64,000 nucleotides of DNA, from the NCBI RefSeq assembly GCF_000737785.1, contig NZ_JPRO01000020.1, forward strand, positions 105,715 through 169,714, in the 5' to 3' direction. The position numbers and the translations under genes were made by a program. Each line of letters starts with the position of its first letter. Positions within the stretch are counted from its first letter, which is position 1. Below are positions 60,330-64,000 of the stretch, in pieces. The DNA comes from Chryseobacterium luteum (GTDB taxonomy: Bacteria; Bacteroidota; Bacteroidia; Flavobacteriales; Weeksellaceae). Below the pieces are notes generated by a model. The model was not told the DNA's origin. It ran no database searches and saw nothing but the letters and a program-made list of their open reading frames with translations.

Positions 60330-62873
60330 ATGGATAAAAAGACACAGACAAAACAAACGCAATCGCCTGACAAAGGCAAAATCTTATCTAAGCCGCGTAT
60401 ATTTTTCGGGCTTACTTTTATACTGTTATCTGTTGTTCTGGCATTTTCGTTCGTCTCTTATTTGATGAACTGGAAGGCAGATCAGAGCCAGGCAGGAACT
60501 ATGACGGATAAAACTATAAAATCTTCAAATATCTTTGGGAAGGTGGGTGACTGGCTGGGGAATATTTTCATATTCGAAAGCATAGGTATTGCATCGTTTA
60601 TCATTGCCTTCCTGTTTTTGGTTGTAGGAACCTTAATTCTTAAAAAAAGAACCTTCAAGCCCTGGAAAACTATCGGACATTCTTTGTTTTTTATCTGCTG
60701 GCTTCCTATTTTCATGGGAGCTGTCACTAAAGGACAGGGTGTTTTAGGAGGTGTTTACGGCTACCAGATCATGGATTATCTGAACGCCATCATCGGGCCG
60801 GTAGGGCTTTGGGTAGTGCTTGTTTCAAGCATCCTTTTATATTTCATTCTTGAATTCAATCTTCGTCCAAGCTCTATTAAAGCCAAGCTGGACATGATCA
60901 ATGATAATACGATCGGGAAAGTTAAATCGATGATGCCAAGCTCAGAGGAAAGCTTTGATGCGGATGCAGAACTTGAAGAGGAAGCTGAACAGGCCGGCCA
61001 CAATGTTACTGTTACGGATGTTTCAAATAAGGCAAAAGCTAAAGAACAGGACCCGGTAAGAGTTCCTAAAGGATTTCCTGAAGTTCAGCCTGTAACAGAT
61101 TTAGAACCTATCATAACGCCTAATCAGACTTCTTTTGAAGAGGAAAAGCCTGTCAGTTTAAATTTGAATACAAAACCTTCCTTCCCTGTTTCAACTCCGG
61201 AACAGGCTTTCGACATCACGCCGGTGAGTCCCCCTATTACTCCGGTTCCACCAGTTTCTACACCACCTCAGGACAATATTAAGTTCAATGTAGAGGTAGC
61301 TCCTGTTATTGATATACTGGATGATTCGGACAGAAAATCCCAGGAACTGGTAGAAAAACACGGCCTGTATGATCACAAGCTTGACCTGGCAGGTTTCCAG
61401 ATGCCAACAGTGGAATTGCTAAAAGATTACGGTAACGAAGAAATCTCAATTAATCAGGAAGAATTAGAGGAAAATAAAAACAAAATTGTTGGACTTTTAA
61501 AGAACTTCAATGTTGGTATTTCCGAGATCAAAGCAACGATCGGTCCTACCGTTACTTTATACGAAATTGTTCCGGAAGCAGGAATCCGCGTATCTGCAAT
61601 TAAAAAACTTCAGGATGATATTGCTTTGAATCTTTCCGCACTGGGAATCAGAATTATTGCACCGATGCCTGGAAAAGGAACGATCGGGATTGAAGTGCCG
61701 AGGAAAAATCCTACGATGGTTTCCATGCGTTCGGTTATTGCTTCTCACAAATTCCAGAATACGGACATGGATCTTCCGGTTGTATTCGGGAAAACGATTT
61801 CTAATGAGGTATTCATGGCCGACCTGGCAAAAATGCCTCACTTACTGATGGCAGGTGCTACGGGACAGGGCAAATCTGTAGGTATTAATGCCATTCTTAC
61901 TTCACTTCTTTATAAAAAACATCCGAGCGAACTGAAATTCGTTATGGTGGATCCTAAAAAGGTGGAACTTTCATTATACTCAAAAATTGAAAGACATTAT
62001 CTGGCTAAACTTCCGGATGCTGAGGAAGCGATCATTACAGACACAAACAAAGTGATCAATACCCTGAACTCTCTTTGTATAGAAATGGACACAAGGTATG
62101 ATCTTCTTAAAAACGCATTCTGTAAGAATTTAAAGGAATACAATAAAAAGTTTACGGAAAGAAAATTGAATCCGGAAAACGGCCACCGTTTTCTCCCTTA
62201 TATTGTACTGGTTGTAGACGAATTTGCCGACCTTATCATGACTGCCGGAAAAGAAGTTGAACTTCCTATCGCCAGACTTGCGCAGCTTGCAAGAGCCGTA
62301 GGGATTCACCTGATCGTTGCTACACAGAGACCTTCTGTAAACGTAATTACAGGTATGATCAAGGCCAACTTCCCCGCAAGAGCAGCATTTAGAGTAATTT
62401 CCAGTGTGGATTCAAGAACGATCCTTGACTCTCCGGGTGCAGACCAGCTGATCGGTAAGGGAGATATGCTTTATTTCAACGGAAACGAGATCTTAAGACT
62501 TCAGTGTGCCTTCGTAGATACACCGGAAGTGGAAAGACTTGCAGAATATATCGGCGAACAGAAAGGCTATTCATCTGCATTCCTGCTTCCTGAATTTGTT
62601 TCTGAAGATTCTACCAGTACAGTAGGCACTTTTGATCCTAATGAAAAGGATGCTTTATTTGAAGAAGCGGCAAGAATCATTGTTTCTACACAGCAGGGAT
62701 CTACTTCCATGTTACAGAGACAGCTGAAATTGGGCTACAACAGAGCAGGACGAATCATGGACCAGCTTGAGGCTACCGGTATTGTAGGAGGATTTAATGG
62801 GGCAAAGGCAAGAGAAGTCATTATCAGTGACCTTCATTCTTTGGAACAGTTTTTGGAAGATCTGCGTAGTTAA
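60330..62873 (+). CDS. ftsK: DNA translocase FtsK/SpoIIIE
   Basis: An 847-residue translocase. Four N-terminal membrane helices (about 25-45, 85-105, 115-133, 150-175) anchor it at the division septum. A low-complexity Pro/Glu/Ser linker (about 195-335) leads to the motor: alpha domain, Walker A GATGQGKS (509-516), FVMVDPKKVELSLY, Walker B YIVLVVDEFADLIM and FPARAAFRVISSVDSRTILDSPGADQLIGKGDMLY. The C-terminal gamma winged helix (AARIIVSTQQGSTSMLQRQLKLGYNRAGRIMDQLEATGIVG) reads KOPS-like sites. It moves DNA during chromosome segregation and aids dimer resolution. Confidence 0.96.
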   Translation: MDKKTQTKQTQSPDKGKILSKPRIFFGLTFILLSVVLAFSFVSYLMNWKADQSQAGTMTDKTIKSSNIFGKVGDWLGNIFIFESIGIASFIIAFLFLVVGTLILKKRTFKPWKTIGHSLFFICWLPIFMGAVTKGQGVLGGVYGYQIMDYLNAIIGPVGLWVVLVSSILLYFILEFNLRPSSIKAKLDMINDNTIGKVKSMMPSSEESFDADAELEEEAEQAGHNVTVTDVSNKAKAKEQDPVRVPKGFPEVQPVTDLEPIITPNQTSFEEEKPVSLNLNTKPSFPVSTPEQAFDITPVSPPITPVPPVSTPPQDNIKFNVEVAPVIDILDDSDRKSQELVEKHGLYDHKLDLAGFQMPTVELLKDYGNEEISINQEELEENKNKIVGLLKNFNVGISEIKATIGPTVTLYEIVPEAGIRVSAIKKLQDDIALNLSALGIRIIAPMPGKGTIGIEVPRKNPTMVSMRSVIASHKFQNTDMDLPVVFGKTISNEVFMADLAKMPHLLMAGATGQGKSVGINAILTSLLYKKHPSELKFVMVDPKKVELSLYSKIERHYLAKLPDAEEAIITDTNKVINTLNSLCIEMDTRYDLLKNAFCKNLKEYNKKFTERKLNPENGHRFLPYIVLVVDEFADLIMTAGKEVELPIARLAQLARAVGIHLIVATQRPSVNVITGMIKANFPARAAFRVISSVDSRTILDSPGADQLIGKGDMLYFNGNEILRLQCAFVDTPEVERLAEYIGEQKGYSSAFLLPEFVSEDSTSTVGTFDPNEKDALFEEAARIIVSTQQGSTSMLQRQLKLGYNRAGRIMDQLEATGIVGGFNGAKAREVIISDLHSLEQFLEDLRS

Positions 62874-62937
62874 AGGAAAAATGCTTATCAATTAAACCTT
62901 GAAGCATTAGAATGTTTAAAGTTTATTAAATAAAAAA

Positions 62938-63585
62938 ATGAAAAATAGTATTTCAAAAATCATAATCGGAAGTTTTGTAATAGGTGCTGTAGGATTTGCC
63001 GATGCTCAGAAAATTGATGCGAAAGCCAAAAAGATCCTTGATGATATCACAGCCAACTATAAGTCTAAAAAGAATTCATACTTCAAATTTTCTTTCGGGA
63101 CGGGTGTGAACGGACAGGTTACCAAAACAGAACCGGGAATTTATTATTCTGCAGGAGAAAAATATAAGCTGAAGATCATGGATACGGAACAGATCTTTGA
63201 TGGAAGTAAAATCTACAACATCAATGCAGATGATATGGAAGTAACGGTTGCAAAACCCAACGGAAGCGGCAGTATGTTCTCCCCTATTAACTATCTTACA
63301 ACTTACAGAAACGATTATAACGTAACTTATAACGGCAAAAAAAATGTAAACGGAGTCAATGCAGATTTCATTAAATTAACTCCTATAAAATCCAACGGTA
63401 TCCAGTACGTATATCTTTTTGTAGATTCTGAAAAAAAACAGATGGTAAAGCTTGAACAGCACGGAAACAATAAAGATGTAGCTGTAATTGCCATCAAAGA
63501 ATACAAGGAAAACCAGACTCTGGATTCCAATATGTTCGTTTTTGACAAGAATAAGTTTAAAAACTACGTAATCACAGAGCTTTAA
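62938..63585 (+). CDS. lolA: Outer membrane lipoprotein carrier protein LolA
   Basis: A 215-residue periplasmic protein with a signal peptide (MKNSISKIIIGSFVIGAVGFADAQ). The LolA fold is recognisable: AKKILDDITANYKSKKNSYFKFSF, YYSAGEKYKLKIMDTEQIFDGSKIYNINADDMEVTV, and YVYLFVDSEKKQMVKLEQHG. It ferries lipoproteins from the inner to the outer membrane, fitting the many lipoproteins encoded nearby. It lies 64 bases after ftsK in the same direction, an order common in Flavobacteriia. Confidence 0.92.
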   Translation: MKNSISKIIIGSFVIGAVGFADAQKIDAKAKKILDDITANYKSKKNSYFKFSFGTGVNGQVTKTEPGIYYSAGEKYKLKIMDTEQIFDGSKIYNINADDMEVTVAKPNGSGSMFSPINYLTTYRNDYNVTYNGKKNVNGVNADFIKLTPIKSNGIQYVYLFVDSEKKQMVKLEQHGNNKDVAVIAIKEYKENQTLDSNMFVFDKNKFKNYVITEL

Positions 63586-63653
63586 AAGGCGAAAATGAAA
63601 AAGGAGTAATGGATCTCCTTATCTGCTAAATAAAAAGTAATAAAAATTATAAG

Positions 63654-63680
63654 AGCCACAAGTAAACTTTGTGGCTTTTT
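63654..63680 (+). terminator. Rho-independent terminator after lolA
   Basis: AGCCACAA (63654-63661) and TTGTGGCT (63669-63676) pair around a 7-base loop and run into TTTTT. It separates lolA from the lptF/lptG-family gene only 15 bases later. Confidence 0.75.
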
Positions 63681-63695
63681 GATTAATTTTGACGC

Positions 63696-64000
63696 ATGTT
63701 AAAAATACTAGACCGATATATCATAAAAACCTTCTTTGGGCCGTTTTTCTTTATATTCAGCGTTTTGTTTTTCATCTTTATTGTAAACATTATCTGGGTT
63801 CAGCTGGGGCAGTTCATGGGGAAAGGGTTAAGCTACTGGCAGATCCTCAAACTTCTTTTTTACCTTGGGGTGAGTGTTATCAGTCTGGTACTCCCGCTTA
63901 CCATCCTTCTGGCAAGTATTATGTCCTTCGGGGAATTTGGAGAACGGTACGAACTTGCTGCAATGAAGGCGGCGGGAATTTCCCTGACGCGGGTCATGGC
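63696..64000 (+). CDS. LptF/LptG-family LPS export permease (YjgP/YjgQ), N-terminus only
   Basis: The gene begins at ATG 63696 and runs past the right edge with 101 codons visible. MLKILDRYIIKTFFGPFFFIFSVLFFIFIVNIIWVQLG and LPLTILLASIMSFGEFGERYELAAMKAAGISL are the first helices and coupling region of LptF/LptG permeases (the ERYELAAMKAAGIS stretch contacts the LptB ATPase). It extracts LPS from the inner membrane for transport. Whether it is LptF or LptG cannot be told from the N-terminus. Confidence 0.9.
   Translation, partial: MLKILDRYIIKTFFGPFFFIFSVLFFIFIVNIIWVQLGQFMGKGLSYWQILKLLFYLGVSVISLVLPLTILLASIMSFGEFGERYELAAMKAAGISLTRVM

Noticed and set aside
63684..63691. TAATTTTG as promoter -7 box of the LptF/G gene
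   Set aside because: It lies only 4 bases before the ATG and no TTTG stands at the usual distance; the match is likely chance in AT-rich DNA.

Overview
The window comes from the chromosome of a Bacteroidota bacterium of class Flavobacteriia, most like Chryseobacterium or a close relative. The signs are AT-rich DNA, a SusC/SusD pair, start sites without Shine-Dalgarno sequences, promoters of the TTTG-N19-TAnnTTTG type, a fused ResB/CcsA cytochrome c maturation protein, and small palindromic intergenic repeats. Genus is an inference from protein style; there is no rRNA gene to check it.

Positions 1-23688 form one minus-strand locus for an arabino-/glucuronoxylan-type hemicellulose. In transcription order it encodes a Nudix-fold regulator, xylulokinase, xylose isomerase, SusC, SusD, mannonate dehydratase, an SDR fructuronate reductase, glucuronate isomerase, KDG kinase, KDPG aldolase, a hexuronate transporter, GH95, two GH43 enzymes, a tandem CE1 esterase and the start of a GH31 enzyme cut by the window edge. 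Together they would remove esters and side chains, import oligosaccharides, and send xylose to xylulose-5-P and glucuronate to pyruvate plus glyceraldehyde-3-P. No endoxylanase, alpha-glucuronidase or dedicated xylose permease is visible; these may lie left of the window.

Positions 24331-30697 hold regulation: a plus-strand sigma54 activator, a TMEM175-like channel, a 329-bp element of 64-bp tandem repeats bounded by inverted repeats, and a TPR histidine kinase followed by a sigma54-type response regulator. Positions 30743-38222 are a tight minus-strand run: DUF1275 membrane protein, Dps, DoxX, a YtcJ-like amidohydrolase, a secreted M17 N-domain protein, an alginate-export-type porin, a YcaC-like hydrolase and a haloperoxidase-like alpha/beta hydrolase. 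A stress or detoxification role is a guess from the family mix.

Positions 38333-42289 are accessory. The key feature is an islet between an intact tRNA-Ala(GGC) gene (42216-42289) and a displaced copy of that tRNA's 3' end (39676-39713). It carries an O-acyltransferase, an SGNH esterase fragment and, next to the tRNA, what looks like the start of a broken tyrosine integrase.

Positions 42458-50876 hold a MarR/GNAT operon and a complete RND efflux operon with its regulator, each preceded by a palindrome set between promoter elements. Positions 51138-64000 are mostly housekeeping: lysine aminotransferase and an ALDH7-type dehydrogenase (lysine to aminoadipate), an SPFH/ribbon-helix-helix pair, the cytochrome c maturation protein, FtsK, LolA and the start of an LptF/LptG-family permease.
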